Origin: Synechococcus sp. HJ21-Hayes
GTDB taxonomy: Bacteria; Cyanobacteriota; Cyanobacteriia; PCC-6307; Cyanobiaceae
Direction of reading: 5' to 3'
DNA length: 64,000 nucleotides
Assembly: GCF_024345835.1 (NCBI RefSeq)
Contig: NZ_JAGQBW010000010.1
Coordinates: forward strand, 1-64,000
Below, in pieces: positions 18,220 to 27,013 of the stretch (position 1 is the first letter of the stretch; each line of letters opens with the position of its first letter). The position numbers and the translations under genes were made by a program. The notes under the pieces are model-generated. The model was given only the letters and a program-made list of their open reading frames with translations. It searched no databases and was not told the origin of the DNA.

Positions 18220-19344
18220 ATTTGGAGCGCTGAATGCGGTATGAATCGCTTCCTTGGCCAGCCGTTGTGTTTCGGCCAACGAGGTGGAATATTCCACGGA
18301 TTCCACCTGTTTGAGTGCTGCCAGGAAGGTCTCGGTGGTGAGCTCCTCCGGGTTTACGGAAATCAGCCCCATCTGCTGGGCAAGGTCGCGGTTCTTCTTG
18401 GAGCTGCCCAGATTCATGACTGGTACATGGGCCGTCATCGGGAAAATTAGGCCGTGGAATTTCATTGAGATGGCGGTGTCAAAGTAGGGCATCAGCGCCA
18501 TGATGATATCCGGTTCCATGTAGTGAGATACGATGTTGTAGAGAGGGGCCTGGTTGGATGCTTTGGCCAGCCTGTATCCCACATAAGCGTCAATAGAATT
18601 GTACCAGTAGCTCAAGCTGAAGAAGTAGAGGTTGTAGTAGGGCGTGATCTCGTCGAGGGCGAGTCTTAAGTTGCGTAGGTAGAGCTTGTCGGCGGCTTCG
18701 CGTTCAATGCCTTCGAGAACGCATGAGCTGCGGATTGTTTTGTAATCGTAGTAGTGATCGGACAGAAAGATGGCCATGTTTTTGTTGCGCAGCTGGCCCG
18801 CTGGCATGGTGTTCTCGCAGTGCCCTCCCATCCGCTCGTGCAGTTGTTTATTGCGGATATTTGGATCCAGTTCGCTGATGGCTTGCCGCTCTGCTGGAGT
18901 GGCGCCTAGGGCGTGAACGATGTCCGGCAGGTAGTGGATGTTTCGATCTGATGGCGTGAGCCGGCGTAGTTGCACGGCGTCAGATTCGCTGCGAATCCAG
19001 GATTGGCGCATCTGCGCAAGGGTGGGGGTGTAGCTGCTCAGGAGATGCTCTTGGGAGCCAATGTCGGCGCTGATGATATGGAAAGGCGTCCGGGCTGGGA
19101 TGTGGGCCCAGAAGTAGGGTTCGCCGATGATGGCGCCGCCGCCCACGATCAAGCGGGCCCGCCCGCCGGCCACGTCCTGTTCAATCTCACTGGCTAGGGA
19201 TCGATTCTCGGCGAGCTGTGATGGCCGGATGAAGCGCAATTCCGCGCTGGCGGGCAGCAACTGCTGAAAGGCAAGGCGAAAGGCCTCATCGCCGGCATTT
19301 TTTGATCCGTAGTAGCCAAAGATATAAAACCATTGCGGTGCCAT
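18208..19344 (-). CDS. Polysaccharide pyruvyl transferase family protein
   Basis: 378 residues. The opening FYIFGYYGSKNAGDEAFRL and the RARLIVGGGAIIGEPYFW loop are the hallmarks of the PS_pyruv_trans family, whose members add ketal-linked pyruvate to sugars of exported polysaccharides. Later, DIIMALMPYFDTAISMKFHG and GLIFPMTAHVPVMNLG match the conserved C-terminal half with its surface histidine. No signal peptide or membrane helix, as expected for a cytoplasmic enzyme. Pyruvylated glycans can serve as anchors for surface-layer proteins, so this fits the secretion setting. The acceptor is not inferable. Confidence 0.85.
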   Translation of the reverse strand: MAPQWFYIFGYYGSKNAGDEAFRLAFQQLLPASAELRFIRPSQLAENRSLASEIEQDVAGGRARLIVGGGAIIGEPYFWAHIPARTPFHIISADIGSQEHLLSSYTPTLAQMRQSWIRSESDAVQLRRLTPSDRNIHYLPDIVHALGATPAERQAISELDPNIRNKQLHERMGGHCENTMPAGQLRNKNMAIFLSDHYYDYKTIRSSCVLEGIEREAADKLYLRNLRLALDEITPYYNLYFFSLSYWYNSIDAYVGYRLAKASNQAPLYNIVSHYMEPDIIMALMPYFDTAISMKFHGLIFPMTAHVPVMNLGSSKKNRDLAQQMGLISVNPEELTTETFLAALKQVESVEYSTSLAETQRLAKEAIHTAFSAPNLWD

Positions 19345-19447
19345 CAGCCTGAGCTCCTGTTGCTTTCCCCCGGCATCTCAGTCTGGAAAGATGCTGGAAG
19401 TGAATCACTTTCTGCGGCAGTGCTGCCCCAGGCTTGCGTTGGAATCG

Positions 19448-20920
19448 CTACGGGTCTGTGGGGCCTCCCGTTGGTATCTCCAGTTGGGATCTGATCAGGG
19501 CCATGGTGAGGGTGATGGCCCGTTCGATATTCACAATCTCAAATGGGAGATTGTGCTGTTCCCCCTTGGGCAGGGATGCTGCTGCCGCGTCCTGTGCATA
19601 GAGATCCGTGGGCAGGGTGGCGAGCAGTCCTGCGCCTTCGCATTGTTGGCGATGCCAGCGGGCGATGGCTTCCGCATGGGGGGATCCCACCAGGCACAGT
19701 CCTGGAATCTGCGGTTGCAGCCAACCCAGCTTGTGCTGCATCGTGCCTTCATGGGTCACATAAAAGCGCAACCCTTCCGTGCGCTGCAGCCAGGCGGCAA
19801 ACTCCAGCCCGGAGAGCATCTCCAGTTGCGCCTGGGGGCAGGATTCCATGATTTCTAGCACTCGGGTGGTGCAGGCCTGCTCCCGCAGTTGTGCTTGCGG
19901 CTGATCACGATTGTTGTGTTGATAGGTGAATCCGTCCAGCAGGATCAACGGCCGCTGAAAATGGTGCATCAGCGCTGTAATTAAGCCTCGGAAATAGGCC
20001 ACTTCATTGCGCAGCTCCCGCCGTCCTGGTCCGCGGATGCCCAGCAGGATCAAGGGTCGGGGCCGATCAGGCGGCAGGGCTGGCGGCGCTTCCCTGGCGA
20101 GGGCCTCGATCACGGTGGCGCGGGCCTGTGACGTCACCAGCGTGCCGCCCAAGCGCACGCTGGGACGCTGGCCAATCCGATCGGGCTCTACCAGGCTCAC
20201 CCCCTCCAACTGGGCCAGGTTCAGCACGGTGTCGTTGTCCTGCAGCAGCTCCAGGCCGGTGCCCGCTTGCAGCAGCCGCAGCAGTGGATCCAGCTCGTTC
20301 CAGAGGAAATGGGCAACGTTGCTATCACCGGCCCGCACCACTGCCCGTTCGCCAGAGCGCGGCTGGGCTTCAGCCGGTGGCGCGGGCTTGAGCGGTTGCG
20401 CTGACAGCCGGTAGCCATCGCCGCATTCCCCGGATGACCACCACCACAGGCTCTGGTCGTTGCGGCGTTGCAGCAGCAGGTGGTTGCGATCGGCATCCGC
20501 CTGGCAGTGCTGCAGTTGATAGGTGTTCCCATCCAGCTGCAGCTCCAGGGGCCGCCCCTCAAGAATGTCGAGTTGGTAGCGACGCACGGACCGGGGGTAG
20601 ACCCAGCGATTCAGGGCGTCCAGGCCCGTTGTCGGGAGCGAGGTCATGGCCTGGCTTGCGGTGACCCGCTCACGGCAGTGTTGGGCTGCGCGGTTCAGGC
20701 CTGTGGCCTCCAGGGCCCGGCCCAGGGCCAGCAGGCCACTCTCCAGGCCCAGCTGCTCGATGGCCGCAGAGGAGAGGCCCAGGTTATGGGCCTGGCCCAG
20801 GGTTTGGCGGGCCCGGCGCAGGCGGCTGGCGGCGCCCCCTTGCTCAGCCTGCTGCAGCAGGGCCTGGGCCTGGATCAGCCAGGACTGCGATTGCTGGGGA
20901 TCTGGCTGTCCCTCCGCCAT
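19448..20920 (-). CDS. Probable glycosyltransferase, GT61/DUF563-like
   Basis: 490 residues from the ATG at 20920; the open frame extends upstream but only as a shadow of the next gene. N-terminal 100 residues are helical. The centre (AVVRAGDSNVAHFLWNELDP) resembles the GT61 (DUF563) entry region in which a WHN/HF-like motif precedes an acceptor loop. The C-terminal RFYVTHEGTMQHKLGWLQP and PGLCLVGSPH sit where GT61 proteins have the GAGLAN-type signature. Similarity is loose, so the family call is tentative. It lies 73 bases after the GT2 gene on the same strand. Confidence 0.55.
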   Translation of the reverse strand: MAEGQPDPQQSQSWLIQAQALLQQAEQGGAASRLRRARQTLGQAHNLGLSSAAIEQLGLESGLLALGRALEATGLNRAAQHCRERVTASQAMTSLPTTGLDALNRWVYPRSVRRYQLDILEGRPLELQLDGNTYQLQHCQADADRNHLLLQRRNDQSLWWWSSGECGDGYRLSAQPLKPAPPAEAQPRSGERAVVRAGDSNVAHFLWNELDPLLRLLQAGTGLELLQDNDTVLNLAQLEGVSLVEPDRIGQRPSVRLGGTLVTSQARATVIEALAREAPPALPPDRPRPLILLGIRGPGRRELRNEVAYFRGLITALMHHFQRPLILLDGFTYQHNNRDQPQAQLREQACTTRVLEIMESCPQAQLEMLSGLEFAAWLQRTEGLRFYVTHEGTMQHKLGWLQPQIPGLCLVGSPHAEAIARWHRQQCEGAGLLATLPTDLYAQDAAAASLPKGEQHNLPFEIVNIERAITLTMALIRSQLEIPTGGPTDP

Positions 20921-20993
20921 GGCCCTTGGTCCAGGCTGCCGATGGCCGGAGCCTATGCATGGCGCTCGGCCGTGGCGGCTGCTGCCCCCCTCC

Positions 20994-22091
20994 TCATTCC
21001 CACTCGCCGAGCCAGCGCTGCCGCCAGAGGCCCGAGGCCAGCCAGGCACTTCCCGGTCCGCGGCGCCGGAAGAAATACCAGAGGCGGTTGAGCTGAAAGC
21101 TGCGCTTGTTCTGTTGCGCCAGGCCAGGGTCGGCGGCCAGGGTGCGGCTCTGCAGGGGGTTTTGGGCCAGCATCCGCCCATGGGCAAAGCTGCCGTTGAG
21201 GCGTTGCACGCTGGGGGTCGCCAGCAGGCGGTCGCGGTAGTCGAGGTCTTCGCAGTAGGCGGGGTAGTAGCGCTCATCGAAGCGACCCACGGCATCCCAG
21301 GCCAGGGCGGTGAGCACAAACGCGGAGAAGGCGCGATCTCCCGGGAACAGGGCCAGGTATTGCGGTTGATCGGGATTCAGCTGCGCCACAACCTCCGCCA
21401 GCAGTCCCGGGGGAAACACCACATCGTGGTTCACGATCAGGGCCATGGCGGCCTGGGGAAAGCTGAGCAGGATCTGATTCCAGGCTGCTGCCACCCCAGC
21501 ATTGGCAAAGGGCCTGGCCACGCGGATCTGGCCGATCCCTGGCATGCCCTCCCGTTCCATCTTCCGCAGCGTGTGGCGCAGCTGCAGGGCCTGCGGGTCG
21601 TTGCGGCCCCCGCTCTGATCCACGATCGCCAGCACGTCAATTGGCACGTCCAGGCTGGCCAGCAGGTTGTGCAGATGCTCCTCTCCATTGAGGATTGGCA
21701 CCCCCACCAGGGGCAGCACCCCCGCTGGGGCCGCTTGCGGTCGCAACTGCTCTAGGCCCTGCCAGAACAACTCCAGCAGCTGGCCGTCTTGGCTGCGCTC
21801 GCACACGTCGGCCAGGCAGCGCCACAACGCCTCACTCGGCTGTGGGTCGGGTTTACCCCGTTCAGGCAGGTTGGCCAACCATTCCAGCAGCCAGGAGAGC
21901 ACCAGGGCTCGGGCCTGCGGCCAGGCGCCCAGGTTCAGCAGGAGCTCCACGGCCCGTGAGCGGGCCTCCGGGTCCGTGGGGATGGGCTGATGCAGGAGCC
22001 CATGGGCGTAGTGATCGCCCGCCTGGCGCCAGCGGGCCACCAGGTGCTCGAGGGCGTTCGGGTCCGTGTGGCGCCGAGGTGGATGGCTCAC
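20994..22091 (-). CDS. Family 2-like glycosyltransferase with helical N-terminus
   Basis: 365 residues. About 125 residues of helical, TPR-like sequence precede a GT-A core: PLVGVPILNGEEHLHNLLAS, VLAIVDQSGG, a PFANAGVAAAWNQIL nucleotide-sugar loop, ALIVNHDVVFPPG in the place of the DxD motif, and FDERYYPAYCEDLDYRDRL as the acceptor/catalytic loop. NHD instead of DxD is a notable deviation. The start overlaps the stop of the histidine kinase gene by four bases (ATGA), so its synthesis is tied to the two-component system. Confidence 0.8.
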   Translation of the reverse strand: MSHPPRRHTDPNALEHLVARWRQAGDHYAHGLLHQPIPTDPEARSRAVELLLNLGAWPQARALVLSWLLEWLANLPERGKPDPQPSEALWRCLADVCERSQDGQLLELFWQGLEQLRPQAAPAGVLPLVGVPILNGEEHLHNLLASLDVPIDVLAIVDQSGGRNDPQALQLRHTLRKMEREGMPGIGQIRVARPFANAGVAAAWNQILLSFPQAAMALIVNHDVVFPPGLLAEVVAQLNPDQPQYLALFPGDRAFSAFVLTALAWDAVGRFDERYYPAYCEDLDYRDRLLATPSVQRLNGSFAHGRMLAQNPLQSRTLAADPGLAQQNKRSFQLNRLWYFFRRRGPGSAWLASGLWRQRWLGEWE

Positions 22092-23074
22092 TGGCCGGGC
22101 TCCTGAGGAGAAGCAGGCCCCAGCCTGAGCTGTACCTGCCAGCCACCCTGGGGGGAGGTCCCCACCTGGAGCTCACCCCCATGGCTGCGGCAGAAACTGC
22201 GGGCGATGGCCAATCCCAATCCATGGTGCGGTGGTGGCAGCAGGGGAACGCTTAGGGGTGAGGCCAGCCCCGCCTTACCCGTGTCATCCAGCTGGATCAC
22301 CGTGCCAGGGCCGCTGGGACGCGCCGTGATCCGCACCGGTGCGCCTCCATGCTCCAGGGCGTTCTCGATCAGGTTGTGGAGGGTGCGCTGCAGGAGCCGA
22401 CGATCCACCCAGCCGCTGAGGGTTGCCGGGATCTCCACCACCACCAGCCGCGGCCCGTAACTTCTGGCGATTTCCCGGCAGAACCGCTCCAGGGGCAGCC
22501 GTTCGCGCGGAGGGGGGCTGATCCCCTGTTCGCCGATTTCCCCCAGCTCCTGATCCAGGGCCACCAGGGCCTCGAGATCGGCTTCCAGGCCGGCTACGAG
22601 TTCGGGATCATGGGTGTCCTGGTCCCGCAGGGTCTCCACCCGCAGCAACAGCCGGGTCAGGGGTCCCCGGATGTCGTGGGCCAGATCATCGAATTGGCGC
22701 TGCCGGTTGGCTGCGGCGCATTGCATCTGATGCAGCAGGCCGTTGATGCGGTGGGAGAGCAGCTGGAGCGGAGCGATGCCGCCGTCGAGCACCAGGCTGA
22801 CCTCCTGGCTAGGCCGCCGGGGCAGGGCTTTGAGCAGTTGGTTGAGCGGTTGCCACAGCTCCCGCTGCAGGAAGGTCACAACCCCCATAAGCCCGCCGAG
22901 CACGATGGCAAGTACCACCAGCAGTGCCCCGCTGGTGGCCACCAGGCTCAGGCCACTGCGTTGCAGGAGCAGCAGCGCCAGGAGCAGCAGCAGTAAGGCA
23001 AAGGTCATGCCGAGCGCGCAGGCGATCAGCAGTTCGCGGCGATCGCGGCTACTGAATAGAACGGCCCGTTTCAT
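22088..23074 (-). CDS. Sensor histidine kinase, intramembrane-sensing type
   Basis: 328 residues. Two hydrophobic helices at about 15-36 and 42-66 are separated by only a few residues, so there is almost no extracytoplasmic sensor; such kinases usually sense at the membrane or through a partner. A HAMP-like linker (70-125) leads to the H box DDLAHDIRGPLTRLL with His133. The N box is NLIENALEHGG and the G box HGLGLAIARSFCRSHGGEL. It overlaps the response regulator upstream and a glycosyltransferase downstream by four bases each. Probable target: envelope or glycan genes. Confidence 0.9.
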   Translation of the reverse strand: MKRAVLFSSRDRRELLIACALGMTFALLLLLLALLLLQRSGLSLVATSGALLVVLAIVLGGLMGVVTFLQRELWQPLNQLLKALPRRPSQEVSLVLDGGIAPLQLLSHRINGLLHQMQCAAANRQRQFDDLAHDIRGPLTRLLLRVETLRDQDTHDPELVAGLEADLEALVALDQELGEIGEQGISPPPRERLPLERFCREIARSYGPRLVVVEIPATLSGWVDRRLLQRTLHNLIENALEHGGAPVRITARPSGPGTVIQLDDTGKAGLASPLSVPLLPPPHHGLGLAIARSFCRSHGGELQVGTSPQGGWQVQLRLGPASPQEPGQ

Positions 23075-23802
23075 CGGGGCGCCCCCTCGCTGGGCTGCCC
23101 ATCGCTGCCGGCTTCGATGCGGAGCGCATAGCCATGGGCCCGCACCGTTTCGATCTGCAGGGACCCGCCGGAGGCCTGCTCCAGCAGGCGCCGCAGCCTG
23201 GAGAGCCGCATGTCGATGCTGCGGCTGCTGCTCACCGGGGTGAGGCTGCCACTGGCCAGGGCCAGTTGCTCGCGGGTCAACACGCGGCCAGGGGCCCGGC
23301 AGAGGGCCAGCAGCAGGATCCGCTCCCCCCGGCTCAGCGTCACGCTGGGGGCGCCGGCTTTGCGCAGGGAACCCTCGTGGGGGTGAAACGCTACGTCCCC
23401 GAGCACGATCTGCTGTTCCTGCTGCGAGGGGGACACGGCCAGGCGTTGGCTGATCCGCAACAGCTGTTCGCAGCGCAGCAACATTTCGCGGGCATGGAAG
23501 GGTTTCACCAGGTAGTCCTGGGCGCCTTGTTCCAGGCCATGGATGCGATCAGCGGCGGCCCCCATGGCGGAGAGCATCAGCACGGGAAAGCTCTGGCCTG
23601 CCCGACGCAGATCGTGGAGCAGATCAGTGCCGAGGTGGTCGGGCAGCCGTTGATCGAGCACCAGCAGATCGGGTCGGCCGTCCTGCAGTGCGGCCAGCAT
23701 CTGTTCGGGGCGATGGAACGTCCGCACCTGCCAACCGCTGCTGCGCAAGCGGGACACCATCTGCCGGCAGAGGTCGATGTCGTCGTCCAGCCACCACAGC
23801 AT
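23071..23802 (-). CDS. OmpR/PhoB-family response regulator
   Basis: 243 residues from the ATG at 23802; an upstream GTG at 23871 is possible but would add a tail not typical of the family. Receiver domain: acidic pair WLDDDIDLC, phospho-acceptor Asp50 in LLVLDQRLPDH, signalling residue in LMLSAMGA, and Lys in YLVKPF. The C-terminal winged helix contains LSRGERILLLALCRAPGR, REQLALASGSL, SSRSIDMRLSRLRRLLE and IETVRAHGYALRI. Partner of the kinase it overlaps. The upstream gap carries two palindromes that are candidate operators. Confidence 0.92.
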   Translation of the reverse strand: MLWWLDDDIDLCRQMVSRLRSSGWQVRTFHRPEQMLAALQDGRPDLLVLDQRLPDHLGTDLLHDLRRAGQSFPVLMLSAMGAAADRIHGLEQGAQDYLVKPFHAREMLLRCEQLLRISQRLAVSPSQQEQQIVLGDVAFHPHEGSLRKAGAPSVTLSRGERILLLALCRAPGRVLTREQLALASGSLTPVSSSRSIDMRLSRLRRLLEQASGGSLQIETVRAHGYALRIEAGSDGQPSEGAPR

Positions 23803-23888
23803 GGAGCCGGGATAGGCGGAGTTGAAGGTCTTCTCCTGCTCTGCCACCACAAGCCACTGGGAGTGCTCCACCGCCAGTGTGATCAGAA

Positions 23889-23952
23889 GTGATGGCCATC
23901 ACGTGCCCTCTGCTGCTGTTGCGGCTGCCAGTGGATTGGGTGACGTCGTCAC
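23889..23952. promoter_or_regulatory. Two GTGA..TCAC palindromes upstream of the response regulator
   Basis: GTGATGGCCATCAC (23889-23902) is a perfect 14-base palindrome. GTGACG-T-CGTCAC (23940-23952) is a 13-base palindrome with an odd centre. They lie 38 bases apart start-to-start (51 bases) in the 378-base gap before the response regulator gene, and both begin GTGA and end TCAC. That arrangement suits binding by a dimeric regulator. Which regulator, and whether they act at all, is inference. Confidence 0.4.
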
Positions 23953-24042
23953 TCATGCCAGCGTTTCCTCGCTTGCTGAGAACGCTTGTGAATCCTCTCT
24001 CCAGTGGTGGCTGCACCACTGTTGATCTTGGCCAGAGTTAGT

Positions 24043-24066
24043 CCATTGGCTGGTACCGGCCAATGG
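24043..24066. repeat. 24-base near-perfect palindrome
   Basis: Arms CCATTGGC and GCCAATGG enclose TGGTACCG, itself built around GGTACC; only one pair across the whole 24 bases fails to match. It lies between the stop of the last exported-protein gene (24181) and the two-component genes. No T run follows on either strand, so it may be an operator or a weak terminator. Confidence 0.55.
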
Positions 24067-24180
24067 AGCACAATCGGTGAGATTGGAACGCTGTTATTGG
24101 GCAATAGTTCTGGGTTGCCTGGTTTGTTTAGACGTCCAATCAGGCGGCATTCCGAGTTACCTTCCTGGTATTAGCAATGC

Positions 24181-24741
24181 TTAGAATGCACTCGGAAGTT
24201 CAATGATATCAGGGAAAGACGGGATCACGTTTTGGTTTGGATTGGTCTGGGGTAAATTAAACAGGCTTGGATCTGTGATCACTTCACCAGGCCTGCCCTT
24301 GTCATTGCCTGTCCGGCAAGCGTTTTCCCCGAACCCAAGTCCAACGCATTCGAGCTTTTCATTGGTGTCTGCATCCCGGCAGCTGACGGTGCTATCGCTG
24401 CTGACGATGCAATTGAGCCGTTGATTGGAATACTTGTCGATGCAGGTGCGAACCCCGCCGCCAGATATGGTGCAGTTCAGCTCCTGGCTCGAGTTATTGC
24501 TTACGCAAGTGGATGTGCCATCAGAATTGTTGATACAGGTATAGGTTGTTTCGCTACTATTGGCGGGAGCTTCGCCAAGAACAAGAAATATTCCGATGGC
24601 AGCCAACCCAGTTATCAGGCTTCTATTTGTGCTTTGGACATCACCAAAGAAGCTGGCAATGGGCTTGCGCAGTTCGTCTCGGTGGTTGCGGCGCCTGTAA
24701 TGTCCGGGCATGACAGTGTTTGAAAGGCTAAAAAGCTCCAT
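24181..24741 (-). CDS. Exported protein with regular cysteine ladder
   Basis: 186 residues. A basic N-terminus is followed by a hydrophobic segment (about 40-57) and a probable cleavage near ANS-SETTY; a later ATG at 24711 would give a more normal leader. Cysteines fall at 69, 79, 90, 100, 111, 121, 132 and 142, i.e. strict alternation of C-x9-C and C-x10-C. Each 21-residue unit has the form C-x3-S-x5-C-x-D/N-x4-N-x-x-L-x-C. Such spacing suggests a small beta-solenoid with stacked cysteines or disulfides. The tail (GEVITDPSLFNLPQTNPN) is proline- and asparagine-rich. No known family recognised. Last gene of the exported-protein run. Confidence 0.65.
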   Translation of the reverse strand: MELFSLSNTVMPGHYRRRNHRDELRKPIASFFGDVQSTNRSLITGLAAIGIFLVLGEAPANSSETTYTCINNSDGTSTCVSNNSSQELNCTISGGGVRTCIDKYSNQRLNCIVSSDSTVSCRDADTNEKLECVGLGFGENACRTGNDKGRPGEVITDPSLFNLPQTNPNQNVIPSFPDIIELPSAF

Positions 24742-24803
24742 TGAAACTAGTCTGTGTCCTGGATCGTTGCATGGTGGCTGTACTTGATGGGCAAATGCGC
24801 TGC

Positions 24804-26144
24804 TTATCTGCGCATGATGATTGTATTGGTGGTTTCCAGGCGCGTGGTTGTTCCTGTGCCCACGTTATTCATGCTGTTGCCACTGCCATCTGCAGATCGC
24901 ATCACTGCACCAAGGCCATCGGATGCCACACCGCCAGCACTGAAGACTTGAGTGGAATAGGATGGAAGCAGAATGGTTGTGAGAGTGGAGTTGGCTAACG
25001 GTAACTCGTTGATTGGAATAATGGCTTGATGGCGAAGGCCGTTACTGGCTTCATTCTCTTCCGTAAGATACCTGCATTGTAGGTTGTTTGCATCGCATAT
25101 GGTGGCGAAACGCTGGTTTGTGTCTGCCTGTAGGGCTGTAAGATTGGCGGTTGAATGCAGCAGTTTTGGGTTTGCCTTAACATAGTCTGCATCGATGAGT
25201 CTTGGTCGGGTCAATTGCACGGGTTGACGTTGGACGGGATCCCAGACCTGAAACCGCTCCGTTGTGGCGATAACCCCCACAGTGCATGTAGATCCTGATG
25301 GGCTGCCTTGGCTATCAATAGTGCAGCCGCGCCCAATTGCATTGACATTGGCACCAGCGGCGTTCACCATATTGACACGATTGGCTTCTACCCTCGCTGT
25401 TGGTGGATCAAGACTCACCTCTGCGGTGCTCTGGGTGATCGCTGTCTGATCGGCGGCGGCGGTGACACTCACCATGGATACAGAGCCTTTAGCTCCGGCT
25501 GTGGCTTTAGATGCATCCAGGAAAATCCCACCTTGCTCGTCGGTGCTGATCACCATGCCGGTACCTCCTGGGACGGTGATCTCATAGCGGCTTGCCCCAG
25601 CTTGCGTGTTGGGTATCAAGACCCCACCCCGTGAAGGGCGAATCACATTGAGGCTACTGGGCTGATCTGGATTAATGGTGCTGATGTTGATGTTAAATGA
25701 TGTATTGGGATCCGTGATTGCGTAGTAATCGGCAAGTGTGGCCTTGCCCGCTTCATAACGCAAGGTTGGCATTGTTTCGGCACATGCTGCTGAAAACACC
25801 GCAGCGTTCAGGCAAGGACCGTTGGCGGTTGTGAGGTTGGACTGAATTGCTCCGGAAGGATCGTAGAAATTGGGACTAGGCCCACCCTGGCGGCTGAAAT
25901 CCACTGGAATGCCAGACCAAGGGCTCTTGAGCCCCACAACACCACTGCTGGTGATTGAGATCTTGCTGATATTGTCAAAAGTAGCTTGCACCTGGAGCGG
26001 TGCATTTTCGAGACGCGTTTCCGATGTGGAGTAGCTGCTGAGTTGGCTATAAGCAGGCTGGCCTAGATCAACGACAACGACAGCGAGCACTAGCAACGAT
26101 GCCAATGCAGGAGGGGTTCGATAGTGGGCAGGCTGTCGAGCCAT
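24804..26144 (-). CDS. Exported protein, paralogue of the 28186-29532 product
   Basis: 446 residues. The leader LASLLVLAVVVVDLGQPAYS-Q fits a Sec signal peptide. The mature part is rich in Ser, Thr, Asn, Ala and strands. Its middle reads LADYYAITDPNTSFNINIST and GASRYEITVPGGTGM, which lines up with LADVYAVTDTTGTFSLDISS and GASSYQVTQQGVAGI in the gene at 28186-29532. Near the C-terminus, TTILLPSYSTQVFSAGG matches a motif shared by three proteins of this cluster. Six cysteines, some in a CTIDSQGSPSGSTC pair. Probably a periplasmic or surface protein; function unknown. Confidence 0.7.
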   Translation of the reverse strand: MARQPAHYRTPPALASLLVLAVVVVDLGQPAYSQLSSYSTSETRLENAPLQVQATFDNISKISITSSGVVGLKSPWSGIPVDFSRQGGPSPNFYDPSGAIQSNLTTANGPCLNAAVFSAACAETMPTLRYEAGKATLADYYAITDPNTSFNINISTINPDQPSSLNVIRPSRGGVLIPNTQAGASRYEITVPGGTGMVISTDEQGGIFLDASKATAGAKGSVSMVSVTAAADQTAITQSTAEVSLDPPTARVEANRVNMVNAAGANVNAIGRGCTIDSQGSPSGSTCTVGVIATTERFQVWDPVQRQPVQLTRPRLIDADYVKANPKLLHSTANLTALQADTNQRFATICDANNLQCRYLTEENEASNGLRHQAIIPINELPLANSTLTTILLPSYSTQVFSAGGVASDGLGAVMRSADGSGNSMNNVGTGTTTRLETTNTIIMRR

Positions 26145-26206
26145 TGATGTAGTAACTCAGTTTATAGCACTAGGATGTGTGAGGATGTTGTCATCTTCCA
26201 CTTTGT

Positions 26207-26614
26207 TTAATTCGGGGGCTGAAGCTGATTGTTGCGAAATACGCTAAACGAAAAGTTGTCGTTGAGGATGAGGGCTTGGTTGCGGCTCTCTGCACGTTGA
26301 TTGGTGATTGTTTGCTGCTGAAGAAAGTCAATATCTGGATTGCTCGGGTCGATGCGTGTGTATTGGCTTGGATTGCTCATATTGAGATTGCTGCGTGTAG
26401 TTTGCATGTCTGTGATATTGGCAGCATTGTTTCTGATGCGCTGCTGATGGCTGAATCCTGTTGAGGTGATGCCGTATGTAAAGCCAGTCTGATGCAATTG
26501 GGCGCGGACGGAAAGGGGTGCGAAAAGAGTGAGTGCGCCTAGAGCTGCTATAACCCAAGCCTGAAACTCTCTGGCCCTGATTGGCATTTGATCGTAGATA
26601 GCAGTTCTTCGCAT
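26207..26614 (-). CDS. Small exported protein, Asn/Gln/Ser-rich
   Basis: 135 residues. The leader ends FAPLSVRA-QLHQ, a good Sec cleavage site after a hydrophobic stretch (about 19-34). The mature 97 residues are polar and rich in Asn, Gln, Ser and Thr (RIRNNAANITDMQTTRSN), and lack cysteine. Such composition is seen in secreted structural or amyloid-like proteins, but no repeat register is clear. It starts 9 bases after the preceding gene's stop and shares its transcript. Confidence 0.6.
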   Translation of the reverse strand: MRRTAIYDQMPIRAREFQAWVIAALGALTLFAPLSVRAQLHQTGFTYGITSTGFSHQQRIRNNAANITDMQTTRSNLNMSNPSQYTRIDPSNPDIDFLQQQTITNQRAESRNQALILNDNFSFSVFRNNQLQPPN

Positions 26615-26623
26615 GACCAGATC

Positions 26624-27013
26624 TCAGCGGAGTTGGATTGTAGTTGGCGAACTGGTGATAGTGATGGAAGCATTGCTGCTTTTTAAAATCTTTTGAGTAT
26701 TCTCTATTTGATCTGTGTTCGTGATGCTCAGGCGAAAGTCGCTCGGTATGTCGGCCTGGATGATCGGTAGCGGGGTTTCAGCGATGCTGCTTGGCAGGGG
26801 TATTGCTGGTGCTGGGACGGTGAGAATGGTGTCGAGATTCGTGGCTCCGATACCGCGCTGTCGGGTGTAGATCTGACTGTTTTGGAGAACCCTGCCCGTG
26901 TCAAGCAGAACTTGGACGCCAAAAGACGCGCCAAGCGTTTGAGCATGGCTGATTAGGGGGGAGCAGCTGACCAGGCCAGTAGCCACAACGGCTTTTGCTA
27001 GGAAGGCCTTCAT
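26624..27013 (-). CDS. Small exported protein
   Basis: 129 residues. Signal peptide MKAFLAKAVVATGLVSCSPL with cleavage near SHA-QT. The mature part has short strands and ends with FRLSITNTDQIENTQKILKS and ASITITSSPTTIQLR. The DxxLSITN segment also occurs near the C-terminus of the upstream gene's product (ADLQLSITNELPGIK), so the two may be distant relatives. The start overlaps the upstream stop by four bases (27010-27013). No family recognised. Confidence 0.6.
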   Translation of the reverse strand: MKAFLAKAVVATGLVSCSPLISHAQTLGASFGVQVLLDTGRVLQNSQIYTRQRGIGATNLDTILTVPAPAIPLPSSIAETPLPIIQADIPSDFRLSITNTDQIENTQKILKSSNASITITSSPTTIQLR

